DNA of 64,000 bases. Origin: Synechococcus sp. AG-683-C23. Its GTDB lineage: Bacteria; Cyanobacteriota; Cyanobacteriia; PCC-6307; Cyanobiaceae. The translations under genes were made by a program, and so were the position numbers. The first letter of the stretch is position 1. Every line of letters begins with the position of its first letter. Of the stretch, positions 53,723-63,934 are shown one piece after another. The stretch spans positions 1 to 64,000 of the forward strand of contig QCVD01000005.1 in NCBI GenBank assembly GCA_003208835.1, given 5' to 3'. The notes under the pieces are model-generated. The model saw nothing but the letters and a program-made list of their open reading frames with translations. It made no database searches and was not told the origin of the DNA.

Positions 53723-54907
53723 ATGCGCACCTACAACCGTTATCCGCTGACGTTGGTTAGCGGACGCGGCTGTTGGCTTCGCGATCATCGTGGACATCGT
53801 TATTTGGATGCGGTAGCGGGTATCGCCACCTGCACACTGGGCCATAGCGACAGAGTGATGCGTCGTGCGCTGAAAGATCAGCTCAATCGACTGCAGCATG
53901 TTTCCAACCTTTATCAAATTCCCGAACAAGAACAGCTGGCCCGCTGGCTTGTGAACAACAGCTGCACGGATAGCGTTTTTTTCTGCAACTCCGGTGCTGA
54001 AGCCAATGAAGCGGCCATCAAGTTGGCTCGCAAGCACGGCCATCAACGCCTCGGCATTGAACGCCCCGTCATCCTTACGGCAGCGGCCAGTTTTCATGGC
54101 CGCACCTTGGCAGCCGTCAGCGCCACGGGTCAGCCTAGATATCACAAGGGTTTTGAACCGATGGTCGAAGGCTTCGAAACCTTCGAATACAACAATCTCG
54201 CCAGCTTCGAAGCCCTGCTCACGCGCTTGGAAGCCAATGGACCAAGGGTGTCGGCTGTCTTAATCGAGCCGCTTCAAGGGGAAGGGGGAGTTATTCCTGG
54301 AGATCCCGCCGTCTTTCAAGCGATCCGGCGCCATTGCAGCGAGAGGGAGATCCTGTTGATTTTCGACGAAGTGCAAGTGGGCATGGGCCGTAGCGGCCAG
54401 CTGTGGGGCTATGAACAACTTGGGGTCACCCCTGATGCCATCACCTTGGCGAAAGGCCTTGGCGGTGGACATGCCATCGGTGCCTTACTGGTGAGCGAAC
54501 GAGCCGACCTTTTTGAACCCGGCGATCATGCCAGCACCTTTGGAGGTAATCCTTTTGCCTGCCGAGCGGGTCTCACCGTGGCGAAGGAACTGGAACGACG
54601 CCATTTGCTCCGCAATGTGCGCGAGCGTGGTGAGCAGCTACGCCAAGGACTTGAAAGCCTGGTCGAACGCTTTCCCAACGTGCTGCAACAGGCCAGAGGC
54701 TGGGGACTCCTGCAAGGACTCGTGCTTCGAGACGATTGCGATCTGAATGCCGCAGCTGTTGTAAACGCTGCTCTCGATCAAAAACTGCTGATTGTTCCTG
54801 CAGGGCCCAATGTTGTTCGCATGGTGCCTGCACTTGTGATCTCCCGTCGAGACGTCGCTGCACTCCTCACCCGCTTGGAGCGCACACTTCAACTGCTTCA
54901 GGCGTGA
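53723..54907 (+). CDS. argD: Acetylornithine aminotransferase
   Basis: This 394-residue PLP enzyme of arginine synthesis has FFCNSGAEANEAAIKLAR, LTAAASFHGRTLAAVSATGQ, VLIEPLQGEGGV, IFDEVQVGMGRSG, and the Lys site TLAKGLGGGHAIGA. The ATG at 53723 (MRTYNRYPLTLVSGRGCWL) gives the normal N-terminus; the track ORF runs through the tRNA. Its stop overlaps the folC GTG as GTGA. Confidence 0.93.
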   Translation: MRTYNRYPLTLVSGRGCWLRDHRGHRYLDAVAGIATCTLGHSDRVMRRALKDQLNRLQHVSNLYQIPEQEQLARWLVNNSCTDSVFFCNSGAEANEAAIKLARKHGHQRLGIERPVILTAAASFHGRTLAAVSATGQPRYHKGFEPMVEGFETFEYNNLASFEALLTRLEANGPRVSAVLIEPLQGEGGVIPGDPAVFQAIRRHCSEREILLIFDEVQVGMGRSGQLWGYEQLGVTPDAITLAKGLGGGHAIGALLVSERADLFEPGDHASTFGGNPFACRAGLTVAKELERRHLLRNVRERGEQLRQGLESLVERFPNVLQQARGWGLLQGLVLRDDCDLNAAAVVNAALDQKLLIVPAGPNVVRMVPALVISRRDVAALLTRLERTLQLLQA

Positions 54908-56151
54908 CGCAATCCCAGGACGCTGCGCTGCACCGCCTGATTCAGCGCCTTCTGCCACCGTTCGAGCAACGGGGCATGGATCTATCCCTCGATCGCATGC
55001 ATCGCGTTCTCTCAGCATTGGGGGATCCTTGCGGCAATACGCCCGCCGTCCAGGTTGTGGGAACCAATGGGAAAGGGTCCATCGCTTGCATGATCCACAG
55101 CGGTTTATCCGTAGCTGGCATTCGGTCTGGCCTCACCACCTCACCCCACCTGGTGAGCTGGTGCGAGCGGATTTCTATCAATCAAGCCCAGATCACGATG
55201 GTGGATCTACACCAGCGATTACAAGCGCTGGAACCGTTCGCGGAACAGCATCACCTCACCACATTTGAGCGGTTGATCAGCGCAGCGTTTCTGCACTTCG
55301 AAGCCAACGACGTGGATTGGCTAGTGCTTGAGGCAGGACTCGGTGGACGCCTCGATGCCACCACAGCCCACCCCAAACGTCCGTTAATCGCCGTGGGGGC
55401 GATTGGCATTGATCACCGCGAACATCTTGGAGACACGCTGACGGCCATCAGCCGAGAAAAAGCTGCTGCTATCAGCCCCGGCGCCCACGTGATCAGTGCC
55501 GCGCAGTTGGATCCTGTGCGTGCTGTTTTAGAGGAGCACACACGAAGAATGGGGGCCACCCTCGAGTGGGTTGAGCCGCTACCCGACGATTGGGAGCTTG
55601 GATTACCGGGAACCCTGCAACGGCGCAACGGGGCCGTTGCCTGCGGCGCTCTCCAACATATCGGCAGTTTGGGCTCCACAATTTCTGATCAATCCATCCG
55701 CCAAGGGCTCGCCATGGCCCATTGGCCCGGTCGCCTCCAAACGGTGCTGTGGAGAGGGCAACCGATCCGCCTGGACGGAGCCCATAACCCTGCTGCCGCG
55801 GCCCAGTTAGCCCAAGAGCGTCGTTGCTGGTGCGATCCCCAACAGGCTCAAATCTGGATTTTGGGCATTCAATCCCACAAACAGGCCCCCGAGATGTTGC
55901 AGCTCTTGCTGGAACCCAACGACTTCGCCTGGGTCATCCCCGTGCCAGGACACGAAAGTTGGAGCCTGGATCGTCTCTCTGAAGCTTGTCGACAACATGC
56001 CCATCAAATGGGACACGCCAATGACGTTGTGGAGGTGCTGAGTGGGCTGGCCTCGGCGCCTGGAGCTTGGCCCACTCCATCTCCACTCATTGCTGGGTCG
56101 CTTTATCTGCTCGGAGAATTGATAGCCCAACGGATTTTTGAGGCAAAGTAA
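54904..56151 (+). CDS. folC: Folylpolyglutamate synthase/dihydrofolate synthase
   Basis: This 415-residue Mur-ligase-type enzyme has the ATP loop VVGTNGKGSIACMIHSGL, TSPHLVSWCERISIN, LEAGLGGRLDATT, IGIDHREHLGDTL and the C-terminal IRLDGAHNPAAA. It adds glutamates to folates. GTG 54904 overlaps the argD stop by 4 bases; the longer track form lies within argD. Confidence 0.93.
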   Translation: MTQSQDAALHRLIQRLLPPFEQRGMDLSLDRMHRVLSALGDPCGNTPAVQVVGTNGKGSIACMIHSGLSVAGIRSGLTTSPHLVSWCERISINQAQITMVDLHQRLQALEPFAEQHHLTTFERLISAAFLHFEANDVDWLVLEAGLGGRLDATTAHPKRPLIAVGAIGIDHREHLGDTLTAISREKAAAISPGAHVISAAQLDPVRAVLEEHTRRMGATLEWVEPLPDDWELGLPGTLQRRNGAVACGALQHIGSLGSTISDQSIRQGLAMAHWPGRLQTVLWRGQPIRLDGAHNPAAAAQLAQERRCWCDPQQAQIWILGIQSHKQAPEMLQLLLEPNDFAWVIPVPGHESWSLDRLSEACRQHAHQMGHANDVVEVLSGLASAPGAWPTPSPLIAGSLYLLGELIAQRIFEAK

Positions 56152-56159
56152 ACCGGGTT

Positions 56160-56708
56160 ATGGACCAAAACGTAATGCGCCATTCGTTTTTGCGAGCAGC
56201 GGAGGCCATAACGCTCATGGTGTGTCTTTGGGTGTGGCCCAGCGCTGCCATCGCTCTCGACACCTCCGCCGGTTTTGGGTTGCAAGATCGCGCCCTGTTC
56301 CAGGAAAAAGTCGACTACACCCTCACCAACCAAAGCAACGGGGATTTCCGAGGTCAAAACCTGGCCAATACGTCGTTTGCCGGAGCCACAGGGCGAGGGG
56401 CTGATTTTCGCGATGCAAACCTCCACGGAGCGATCCTCACGCAGGGAGCTTTTGCTGAAGCGGATTTCCGAGGGGCCGACCTCTCCGATGCCCTGATGGA
56501 CCGTGCCGATTTCGTGGCCTCTGATCTGCGGGATGCCCTACTGATAGGGGTGATCGCTTCAGGCAGCAGTTTCAGCAAAACCCTGATTGAAGGGGCCGAT
56601 TTCAGTGATGCCTTGCTGGATCGTGATGACCAACGACGCCTCTGCCGCGAAGCCGATGGCATTAACCCAAAAACCGGCGTGTCCACCTTCGACAGCTTGG
56701 GGTGTTGA
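56160..56708 (+). CDS. Exported pentapeptide-repeat protein
   Basis: This protein has a signal peptide (ITLMVCLWVWPSAAIALD) and about 15 A(D/N)LXX-type repeats (DFRGQNLANTSFAGATGRG, ANLHGAILTQGAFAEADFRG) forming a right-handed quadrilateral helix, then a short tail with two Cys. Related proteins occur in the thylakoid lumen. The start may be the inner ATG at 56175. No specific function is known. Confidence 0.82.
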   Translation: MDQNVMRHSFLRAAEAITLMVCLWVWPSAAIALDTSAGFGLQDRALFQEKVDYTLTNQSNGDFRGQNLANTSFAGATGRGADFRDANLHGAILTQGAFAEADFRGADLSDALMDRADFVASDLRDALLIGVIASGSSFSKTLIEGADFSDALLDRDDQRRLCREADGINPKTGVSTFDSLGC

Positions 56709-56715
56709 GTTTCCT

Positions 56716-58074
56716 TCAGCTGTTTTCCACACGCTCGAGCCAACCCCGAAGCTTGCCGGGGTTCATCAAACCAGCAGGATCAAAGCGTTGTTTAGCGGCG
56801 ACTTGATCACCATCCACAACACCAAGCCCTCCATCTTCCACGGTGATCACATGGGGGTTAAACACCAAGGCTCCATGGGCACGACAGTCGTCCATCAGCT
56901 GCTCCAACAACGCAGCGCCACGCCAACGCACCAGAGGTAATGCAGCCACACGCACTGAACCTTGCTGCTTGACAAGCTCCAGGTGCCAAAGCAAATCATC
57001 ACCCCATTGGTTCCGAAGCGCCTGCATGGCGGGCAGTTCAGGTTGGGGCAACAGCATTTGCAGATACGTCCAGCCCGGCTCCGAAGCCCGCATGTGCAAT
57101 GTGGTGTGGTTCCAACTCAGTTCCCGTAAACCGTTTCCGCCGTTGAGATCCTCCGCCCCAAGATCATGCAGATCAGCTCCGGCATCCGCTGCCAATCGTT
57201 TCAGGCTGGCGATGCCATCAGGGGCCACCAACAACAACAACCTGTGTTGACCCATGGCCGGGCCACTCCAGCCGGGCAAGCGTTCCAAAACTGAGGCTTC
57301 CAACGCCGTCGCGAGCTGCAGCGCTACAGCAGAACGGCCACAGGCCAACAACAACGCCACGGCATTGGCCCAATCCCTGCAGTCGATACAGACCTGATGC
57401 CAGTTCACCGCAGGGGCCGTGGACAACGTCAGCGCTGTAATGATCCCGTTCGTTCCATAGGAATGGTTCAGTGCTTCCGCCTCGATCTCATCCAATTGAC
57501 GGCAATGGGCATCCGTCGTGATGGGCACAACCTCCAGACCCAACAGGTGACCTGGATCGCGTAAAAATCCCCAGCGAATTGAACCAATCCCCCCCGACCC
57601 CCCAGCCACAAATCCACCCACCGTTGCGCTGCGCCAGGTGCTGGGGAGCAAGCGCAGCTGCCGCCCGTGGCGGCGCAGCTCCTGATCCAAGTGACTCATC
57701 AGGCAACCCGGCTCCACCGTGACAACACCCGTGGAGGGATCAAGACTGCGAATACGCTGTAAGGCTGTGGTGAGCATCACCACCCCACCATCGAGGGGGA
57801 CGCATTGCCCGTAATTCCCAGTGCCAGAACCCCGCACGGTGAGAGGGACCCCATGTCTTGCACAAGCTGCTGCCAACTGCTCAACGGCGGCAACCGACTT
57901 AGGACGAGACACCAACTGCGCTCGAGCCCCCTCCAACTTGGGACTCAGCACAGGTGAATAGTCGTAGGCGTCCCGTGAACAACGCACCAACTGGCCAGGG
58001 TCATCCAGTAGGTCCAGTTCAGGAACATTGGCCAAATCCTGCCTTAGAGCGAGAAGCGCCTCTGAGCGGGTCAT
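56716..58074 (-). CDS. FAD-binding oxidoreductase, glycolate-oxidase/GlcD-like
   Basis: This 452-residue enzyme has a PCMH/FAD_binding_4 domain (SVAAVEQLAAACARHGVPLTVRGSGTGNYGQ, GVVTVEPGCLMSHLDQEL, GGFVAGGSGGIGSIRWG) and a C-terminal FAD-oxidase domain ending FDPAGLMNPGKL. Such enzymes oxidise 2-hydroxy acids; the substrate is not determinable here. No Cys-rich GlcF partner is adjacent. It converges on the pentapeptide gene. Confidence 0.82.
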   Translation of the reverse strand: MTRSEALLALRQDLANVPELDLLDDPGQLVRCSRDAYDYSPVLSPKLEGARAQLVSRPKSVAAVEQLAAACARHGVPLTVRGSGTGNYGQCVPLDGGVVMLTTALQRIRSLDPSTGVVTVEPGCLMSHLDQELRRHGRQLRLLPSTWRSATVGGFVAGGSGGIGSIRWGFLRDPGHLLGLEVVPITTDAHCRQLDEIEAEALNHSYGTNGIITALTLSTAPAVNWHQVCIDCRDWANAVALLLACGRSAVALQLATALEASVLERLPGWSGPAMGQHRLLLLVAPDGIASLKRLAADAGADLHDLGAEDLNGGNGLRELSWNHTTLHMRASEPGWTYLQMLLPQPELPAMQALRNQWGDDLLWHLELVKQQGSVRVAALPLVRWRGAALLEQLMDDCRAHGALVFNPHVITVEDGGLGVVDGDQVAAKQRFDPAGLMNPGKLRGWLERVENS

Positions 58075-58108
58075 AGCTGCAGACAGTTCATACCAACGGG
58101 TCTAACCG

Positions 58109-59374
58109 TTACGTGGTCGCGAATGTCGACGGCAACCACTGGCCTTGAACGAGAACACGCCGGGACGACGACCTTCGCAAGACATCCGACCAACTCGTTC
58201 CTTTTACCGCCATCAGATCGGCAGGCGCACCCCGACGCAGCACGCCATCCCAAGGGAGGCCAAGAACTCCAGCCGCCGCCGTGGTGAAGGGTGCCAAACC
58301 AAGGCGCTGCCACGGCAAAAGCTGAGTGAGTGGAATGGCAGAAGCCATCAACGACAGAGGATCGAAATCACCACAGGGGAACCACGGGTCGGCGACGTTA
58401 TCGCCAGCAACGGCCACCCGAACACCCGAGCGTTGGAGTTGACGGATGGGAGCCTGAGGCCGCTTCAGAGGAGTGATGTCAGACCGTCGTTCCAGCAACC
58501 AGGCATTGGTCAGGGGTAGTGCAATCACCTGGAGATTGGCCGACATCATTCGCTCACCAAGACGTTGCAAGGCTGCCTGAGGCAGAAGCGCAAGGCTGCT
58601 GGCATGACTACAGGTGATCGGCACCGCTACAGGACTGATCTGCAGAGCCCGAAGCAACTGCTTCACCCCTTGTGCCGGTGCATGGTCGGCTTCATCAATG
58701 TGCAAATCCACGGCAAGACCATGACGGTCAGCCAGGCGAAGCAACGCCTTTAACTGCTGATCAACATCTGGCCCACTCATCGATGGATCCAGCACACCGC
58801 CCAGCAACCCTCCGCACGTCGAGAGACGCTCGGCCATCGATTCCGCCTCAGCGCTCATCCAGAAGGCAAGAGGTGCAAGGGCGACAAGTTGAAGTCCCAA
58901 ACGACCACGCCAACGCCGTTGGAGAACCTGAAGCGCCTCCCAACTCGACTCAGCTCCAGGACCACCACTATCAATGTGGCTACGTACAGCCCTCAACCCA
59001 CACCCGAATGCTTGCTGCAGGGCCCGTTCACCGCGGGACAACACCACCTCGGTCGATCGAGATTGGTGCTCCACCAGATTGGCCTTCAAGGCTCCCTCAT
59101 AGGTGCCAAGAAGATTGGGATGGTCTTGCCAAGTAAAGGCTTTATCGAGATGCACATGGGCATCCACGAACCGTGGCAGCACCACTTGCTCTGGTGACGA
59201 TTGATCCTCATCCAGAGGTCGTACATCGTCTAAGACGCCCTCATGCCAGTGGAGCTGAACAGGCGTAAGGCCTTCCAGCGTGCAAGCCGGAACTCGATGC
59301 TGATGGGACAACTCAAGCAATCCCCGCGGGATCCAGGCTTGAAGAGAGTCGGATTGATGGAGGGCCTCACTCAC
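58109..59374 (-). CDS. Cytosine-deaminase-like amidohydrolase
   Basis: This 421-residue metal-dependent hydrolase shows the CodA pattern: LPRFVDAHVHLDKAF (HxH), RSHIDSGGPG, VDLHIDEADH, CSHASSLALL and VAGDNVADPWFPCGDFDPL with the catalytic Asp. CodA-type enzymes deaminate cytosine or related rings; related members have other substrates. Its start is 7 bases inside the DUF4359 end. Confidence 0.8.
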   Translation of the reverse strand: MSEALHQSDSLQAWIPRGLLELSHQHRVPACTLEGLTPVQLHWHEGVLDDVRPLDEDQSSPEQVVLPRFVDAHVHLDKAFTWQDHPNLLGTYEGALKANLVEHQSRSTEVVLSRGERALQQAFGCGLRAVRSHIDSGGPGAESSWEALQVLQRRWRGRLGLQLVALAPLAFWMSAEAESMAERLSTCGGLLGGVLDPSMSGPDVDQQLKALLRLADRHGLAVDLHIDEADHAPAQGVKQLLRALQISPVAVPITCSHASSLALLPQAALQRLGERMMSANLQVIALPLTNAWLLERRSDITPLKRPQAPIRQLQRSGVRVAVAGDNVADPWFPCGDFDPLSLMASAIPLTQLLPWQRLGLAPFTTAAAGVLGLPWDGVLRRGAPADLMAVKGTSWSDVLRRSSSRRVLVQGQWLPSTFATT

Positions 59375-59801
59375 TCCTCACACCCTGATTCGTTTCAGCC
59401 CGCAGGATCACAAACCGACCCGCCAACCCGAGGCTCAAAACCTCCATATCCGGCAGGCTCAAACCAGGCAGCAAGGCCTCAGCTCCAATTTGAGTTCGAT
59501 AGAAGCTGCCAAGTCCAAAGTTCCAGCGCGTTGTGAATCGACCGGCCAAATCAGCAAGAACCTCTCGCTGCGATTCCACAAGAGCGGAACAATCCTTGAC
59601 CCATAACCGCAGCAACATCGACAACGCATTTTCATTGCACAGTTCGTCGGAAGCGAGCAGCACCAACTGATCACCGGCATGGGCCTCGTAATCATCAAAG
59701 GAAGGGTTGGTCCAAGCGAGAGCAAGAGCCCCTGCAACGCCAAAGCTCGCTGCCAGTAATGCCGTCACAGGGAGACGCTGACGAGTGAAAAAACGGAACA
59801 C
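59367..59801 (-). CDS. DUF4359-like anchored protein
   Basis: This 144-residue protein has one N-terminal membrane segment (LPVTALLAASFGVAGALALAWTNPSF) and a small extracytoplasmic domain with two Cys (SDELCNEN, KDCSALVES), ending GRFVILRAETNQ. The TNPS-DYEAHAG pattern fits DUF4359. Role unknown. It overlaps the amidohydrolase start by 8 bases. Confidence 0.65.
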   Translation of the reverse strand: MFRFFTRQRLPVTALLAASFGVAGALALAWTNPSFDDYEAHAGDQLVLLASDELCNENALSMLLRLWVKDCSALVESQREVLADLAGRFTTRWNFGLGSFYRTQIGAEALLPGLSLPDMEVLSLGLAGRFVILRAETNQGVRSE

Positions 59802-59842
59802 CTGGTGAGCCGTGGCACGAATTGGTAGATTCTTACCGACAC

Positions 59843-59916
59843 GGCGGGTGTCGCCAAGTGGTTAAGGCAGCGGCTTGTGGTGCCGCCATCCGGGGGTTCG
59901 AATCCCCTCATCCGCC
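59843..59916 (+). tRNA. tRNA-His(GTG)
   Basis: The acceptor GCGGGTG/CATCCGC is extended by the extra G at position -1 (59843) paired with C73 (59916), the hallmark of tRNA-His. The anticodon stem is GCGGC/GCCGC with loop TTGTGGT, giving GTG. The T arm has GGTTCGAATCC. Confidence 0.96.
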
Positions 59917-60068
59917 CTCAACTTTCAGCAAGGTCTCCACCTCTTTATTCCAAACCGATTGGATGAAGTCTGGGATCAATCACAAAAAAATTGAGTCGTT
60001 GCAGACCGGCCCAGGTGGTTTCGCTCGACGGGGTAGCACCTTTCACCTCCACATCACAAAATGGAAGG

Positions 60069-61517
60069 ATGACAGCGACATCCCTAAAACCGTTAACCCC
60101 ACCGTCAGAACCGGGACTCGATCAAATTCGTCGCAGCTATTGGATAACCACCTTTGGCTGCCAGATGAACAAGGCCGACTCCGAGCGAATGGCAGGAATC
60201 CTCGAGTCGATGGGGTACGACGAAGCGACGGGAGAATTCGACGCGGATTTGGTGCTTTACAACACCTGCACCATCCGAGATAACGCCGAACAAAAGGTTT
60301 ACAGCTATCTGGGTCGCCAAGCTCAGCGAAAACGGGACAATCCCAACCTCACCCTTGTGGTGGCGGGTTGCGTCGCACAACAAGAAGGTGAATCGCTACT
60401 CCGTCGAGTGCCTGAGCTGGATCTCGTGATGGGACCGCAGCATGCCAATCGCTTAGAGACCCTTCTTCAGCAGGTGGACAGCGGACAGCAGGTTGTCGCC
60501 ACAGAAGAACATCACATTCTTGAAGACATCACAACGGCCCGGCGCGACAGCGCCATCTGCGGCTGGGTCAATGTGATTTACGGGTGCAATGAACGCTGCA
60601 CCTACTGCGTTGTGCCATCCGTACGTGGACAAGAACAATCCCGTCTGCCTGAGGCAATCGGCCTTGAGATGGAAGGCTTAGCTGCCCAAGGATTTAAAGA
60701 GATCACTCTTCTGGGGCAAAACATTGATGCCTATGGGCGTGATTTACCTGGCATCACTCAGGAAGGACGTCGTAAAAACACCCTCACGGATCTCCTCCAC
60801 CATGTTCATGGCGTGGAAGGGATTGAACGCCTCCGTTTTGCAACGAGTCACCCGAGATATTTCACCGAACGGTTAATTGATGCCTGCGCTGACCTACCCA
60901 AAGTATGCGAACACTTTCATATCCCTTTTCAAAGCGGTGACAACGAACTTCTGAAGTCAATGGCGCGCGGTTACACCGTGGAGCGCTATCGAAGGATCAT
61001 CGATCGAATCCGTCATCGGATGCCTGACGCATCGATCAGTGCTGATGTGATTGTGGGTTTTCCAGGCGAAACAGACGCCCAATACCGACGCACCCTGGAT
61101 CTCATCGACGAGATCGCCTTCGATCAGGTGAACACAGCCGCTTATTCACCAAGGCCAAATACCCCTGCTGCGACTTGGGACAATCAGCTGCCAGAGGCCG
61201 TGAAGGTCGAGCGGCTGAAGGAAATCAATGCGCTAGTGGAACGCAACGCCCGCGAACGCAATGCCCGTTACTTGGGTCGGATAGAAGAGGTTCTCGCAGA
61301 GGGCATCAATTCCAAGGACGCTCAACAACTCATGGGTCGCACGCGCACCAACCGGCTCACCTTTTTCAGTGCCACATCGGCCGATGGGCATCACTACCAA
61401 CCTGGTGATCTTGTGAACGTTCGCATCGATGCGGTGCGTTCCTTTTCTCTTAGTGGAACCCCCTTAGCCAAAACCCCATTGCCCAACACCCCCCTGCCCA
61501 GCAACTCAGTGCGCTGA
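60069..61517 (+). CDS. miaB: tRNA-2-methylthio-N6-dimethylallyladenosine synthase
   Basis: This radical-SAM methylthiotransferase of about 482 residues carries the N-terminal cluster cysteines in [24 protein letters not shown] and [11 protein letters not shown], and the radical-SAM motif [11 protein letters not shown]. It ends in a TRAM domain ([12 protein letters not shown]... [11 protein letters not shown]). The start was taken as ATG 60069; GGAAGG lies directly against it, so a slightly different start remains possible. The C-terminus has a [13 protein letters not shown] repeat. Confidence 0.94.
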   Translation: MTATSLKPLTPPSEPGLDQIRRSYWITTFGCQMNKADSERMAGILESMGYDEATGEFDADLVLYNTCTIRDNAEQKVYSYLGRQAQRKRDNPNLTLVVAGCVAQQEGESLLRRVPELDLVMGPQHANRLETLLQQVDSGQQVVATEEHHILEDITTARRDSAICGWVNVIYGCNERCTYCVVPSVRGQEQSRLPEAIGLEMEGLAAQGFKEITLLGQNIDAYGRDLPGITQEGRRKNTLTDLLHHVHGVEGIERLRFATSHPRYFTERLIDACADLPKVCEHFHIPFQSGDNELLKSMARGYTVERYRRIIDRIRHRMPDASISADVIVGFPGETDAQYRRTLDLIDEIAFDQVNTAAYSPRPNTPAATWDNQLPEAVKVERLKEINALVERNARERNARYLGRIEEVLAEGINSKDAQQLMGRTRTNRLTFFSATSADGHHYQPGDLVNVRIDAVRSFSLSGTPLAKTPLPNTPLPSNSVR

Positions 61518-61556
61518 TACGTTTGGCGCTCTTGTTTCACGGGGTCAGCCCAAGCC

Positions 61557-62609
61557 ATGGCGTCGCGCCCCACAACGGTTGGTCTTGTCTTTGGCGGGTA
61601 CTCTGGCGAACACGAGGTATCCATTCGTTCAGCGGCCACCGTCTTAGGTGGTCTACGTAGCGGGGAGAATCGTCAGCGCTACCGCGTGATCCCTTTTTAT
61701 ATCGATCGGGAGGGTCGCTGGTGGGGGGAGGACTTAGCCGATCGAGTTTTGGCCACTCAAAAGCCAATCGATCAACCTGACCCCGTCGAGACCAGAGGAT
61801 TTAGAGGGCTTCCAGAGGGCAGTGAAACCGTTCAGGTTTGGTATCCGGTTTTGCATGGACCCAACGGAGAAGACGGAACTGTTCAGGGCTTGTTTCAGCT
61901 GATGCGTCAACCCTTCGTTGGTGCAGGAGTCCTTGGATCAGCGGTGAGCATGGACAAACTTGCAATGAAAGCAGCATTCGCAGGCGTTGGGCTGTCTCAA
62001 GTGCCCTACGTCGGACTCCATGCCTCCGATCTCCATGATTCGGCCCGTCGTGAACGCGTCTTGGATCGGATCGAAGCCGAGCTGCATTACCCATGCTTTG
62101 TGAAACCAGCCAATCTCGGCTCTTCAGTAGGGATTAGCAAAGTGCGCAACCGTCATGAGCTGGAAGCAGGCCTAAACAAGGCGGCGCAACTCGATCCTCG
62201 GCTGGTGGTGGAGGAAGGCGTTAGCGCCCGAGAATTGGAGTGCGCTGTTTTAGGGCGTAATCAACTTCGATCGTCTGTTGTTGGAGAAGTGCGCTTCGAT
62301 GCGGATTGGTATGACTACACAACGAAGTACACAGCCGGGCTGAGCACAACGGTGATCCCCGCTGAGCTGCCAGATGGTGTCGCAGAGCGTGTTCAAAAGC
62401 AATCCCTAGAAGCCTGTGCTGCACTGGGTGTTATCGGAATGGCCCGCGTTGATTTTTTCTACGACAACACCAGCCAGCAACTCTGGATCAATGAGATCAA
62501 CACCCTGCCCGGCTTCACAAGTCAAAGTATGTACCCCATGCTCTGGGAGGCCAGTGGAGTAACACTCGACCAGCTCGTGCACAAACTGGTTCAATCAGCA
62601 GGAGAATGA
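61557..62609 (+). CDS. ddl: D-alanine-D-alanine ligase
   Basis: This 350-residue ATP-grasp enzyme makes the D-Ala-D-Ala unit of peptidoglycan. [19 protein letters not shown] at the start, [36 protein letters not shown] and the metal/ATP block [19 protein letters not shown] are the family signatures. First of a wall and division group followed by ftsQ. Confidence 0.95.
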   Translation: MASRPTTVGLVFGGYSGEHEVSIRSAATVLGGLRSGENRQRYRVIPFYIDREGRWWGEDLADRVLATQKPIDQPDPVETRGFRGLPEGSETVQVWYPVLHGPNGEDGTVQGLFQLMRQPFVGAGVLGSAVSMDKLAMKAAFAGVGLSQVPYVGLHASDLHDSARRERVLDRIEAELHYPCFVKPANLGSSVGISKVRNRHELEAGLNKAAQLDPRLVVEEGVSARELECAVLGRNQLRSSVVGEVRFDADWYDYTTKYTAGLSTTVIPAELPDGVAERVQKQSLEACAALGVIGMARVDFFYDNTSQQLWINEINTLPGFTSQSMYPMLWEASGVTLDQLVHKLVQSAGE

Positions 62610-62631
62610 ACGCAGCGTCCCCACTGTCCCG

Positions 62632-63042
62632 ATGAGTCACGGACTGCTCTGGCTTCCACTGCTTTTCGCTTTCGTCCTGTTGGCGTCACTTGGTTGGTTG
62701 GAACGCCGTCGTCAGACCATGTTCCGCAGCTGGGCCAAGGGGTCAGAGCTCGCCAAACTTGACGGCAGCGGCGGTGCACAGCTCAGAAATGGGCAGCTGC
62801 AGTGGAGCAGCTTTGAAGCGGGTCGATTTCAAGATCAGGGAAGCTTCGATGTTTGCAAACTCGAATTGGTTGAACTCATGGCGCTCGCTTCGGGCGATGC
62901 ACCCCTCACCGATGAATCCCAAGGCCCCTGTCGCCTGAGACTGGTTGGCAAAGGGTTGCAGATGGATGTGCCGTTTGCCGATGCAGAACGGGCCAGAAAC
63001 TGGGGAGCCCAACTGATGGCTCAAGCCCGATGCGATCTTTGA
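62632..63042 (+). CDS. Hypothetical membrane-anchored protein between ddl and ftsQ
   Basis: This 136-residue protein has an N-terminal membrane anchor (LLWLPLLFAFVLLASLGWLERRR) and a soluble strand-rich domain (CKLELVELMALAS, CRLRLVGKGLQMDVPFADAERARNW) that resembles a small PH-like fold by eye only. It lies 22 bp after ddl. The family is not recognised; position suggests a cell-envelope role. Confidence 0.65.
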   Translation: MSHGLLWLPLLFAFVLLASLGWLERRRQTMFRSWAKGSELAKLDGSGGAQLRNGQLQWSSFEAGRFQDQGSFDVCKLELVELMALASGDAPLTDESQGPCRLRLVGKGLQMDVPFADAERARNWGAQLMAQARCDL

Positions 63043-63100
63043 GCCCTGAGTCGTTCGCCCCTTGTTTTGACACCGTGTTTTCACACCGTGATCCCTCTCA

Positions 63101-63934
63101 GTGACACCCCGTACTAAACGATCGGAACGCCTTCTCTCACCGCAACTCGCGCGGCGCAGAGAACTACGTCGGAGCAAACGCCGAGAGCTTGCTGTTCACA
63201 CATGGCGCATTTTTATTTGTCTTTTGCTTGGCAGCGGCTTGGGGTGGTTGTTGCTTCGGCATGGATGGAGCATGGATAGCGTCGACAGGATTTTGATCAG
63301 CGGCGATTCAGGGCTAAGCGCCAAACAAGTGGCCCAATCAGGTCAGCTGTCCTTTCCCAAGCCACTGTTTTCGATGAGTCCAAGGGACTTGGAGCGCCAG
63401 CTTCTCCGCGACCTTCCTGTGCAATCTGCATCCGTAGAACGGCGCCTCCATCCAGCCCGCATCGAAGTTTATTTGCTGCGACAAACGCCAATCGCTCGCG
63501 CGACCAGGCAGCAGGCGGGATCACGGGAACGCGGGATGGTGAATGCCGATGGTCGTTGGATCCCACTCAGTGCCTACTCAACTATGCCAATGCCGTTATC
63601 GGCTATCACGGTGCATGGCTGGCGGATCTCTCAACGACCTGCTATCGCCAAACTTCTTCAAGCTCGCGGCCGATTCCAAGGCAAGCTCCAAACCATCACG
63701 GTGCATCCCGATGGAGGAATCAGCTTGCGCACAAGCAAAACCGGTCGAATTGACCTTGGACAAGATCGCGGACGATTGAATGAACAAATTGACGCCATCA
63801 TTGAACTGAGACGAAGCCTCCCTCCCCAATTTTTAAAGCCAAATCAGGGGTACCTAGATCTCACAAATCCCGACCGACCCGAGCTTCAGCTACCCGTGAT
63901 ATCTGTTCCTTCCGCAACCGCTCCCTCCCTTTGA
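63101..63934 (+). CDS. ftsQ: Cell-division protein FtsQ
   Basis: This 277-residue protein has a basic cytoplasmic N-terminus (KRSERLLSPQLARRRELRRSKRR), one transmembrane helix (IFICLLLGSGLGWLLLRHG), and a POTRA domain (VDRILISGDSGLSAKQVAQSG, LERQLLRDLPVQSASVERRLHPARIEVYLLRQTPIA) followed by the FtsQ beta domain. It joins the divisome outside the membrane. The start is GTG 63101. ftsZ is expected next but lies outside the window. Confidence 0.9.
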   Translation: MTPRTKRSERLLSPQLARRRELRRSKRRELAVHTWRIFICLLLGSGLGWLLLRHGWSMDSVDRILISGDSGLSAKQVAQSGQLSFPKPLFSMSPRDLERQLLRDLPVQSASVERRLHPARIEVYLLRQTPIARATRQQAGSRERGMVNADGRWIPLSAYSTMPMPLSAITVHGWRISQRPAIAKLLQARGRFQGKLQTITVHPDGGISLRTSKTGRIDLGQDRGRLNEQIDAIIELRRSLPPQFLKPNQGYLDLTNPDRPELQLPVISVPSATAPSL

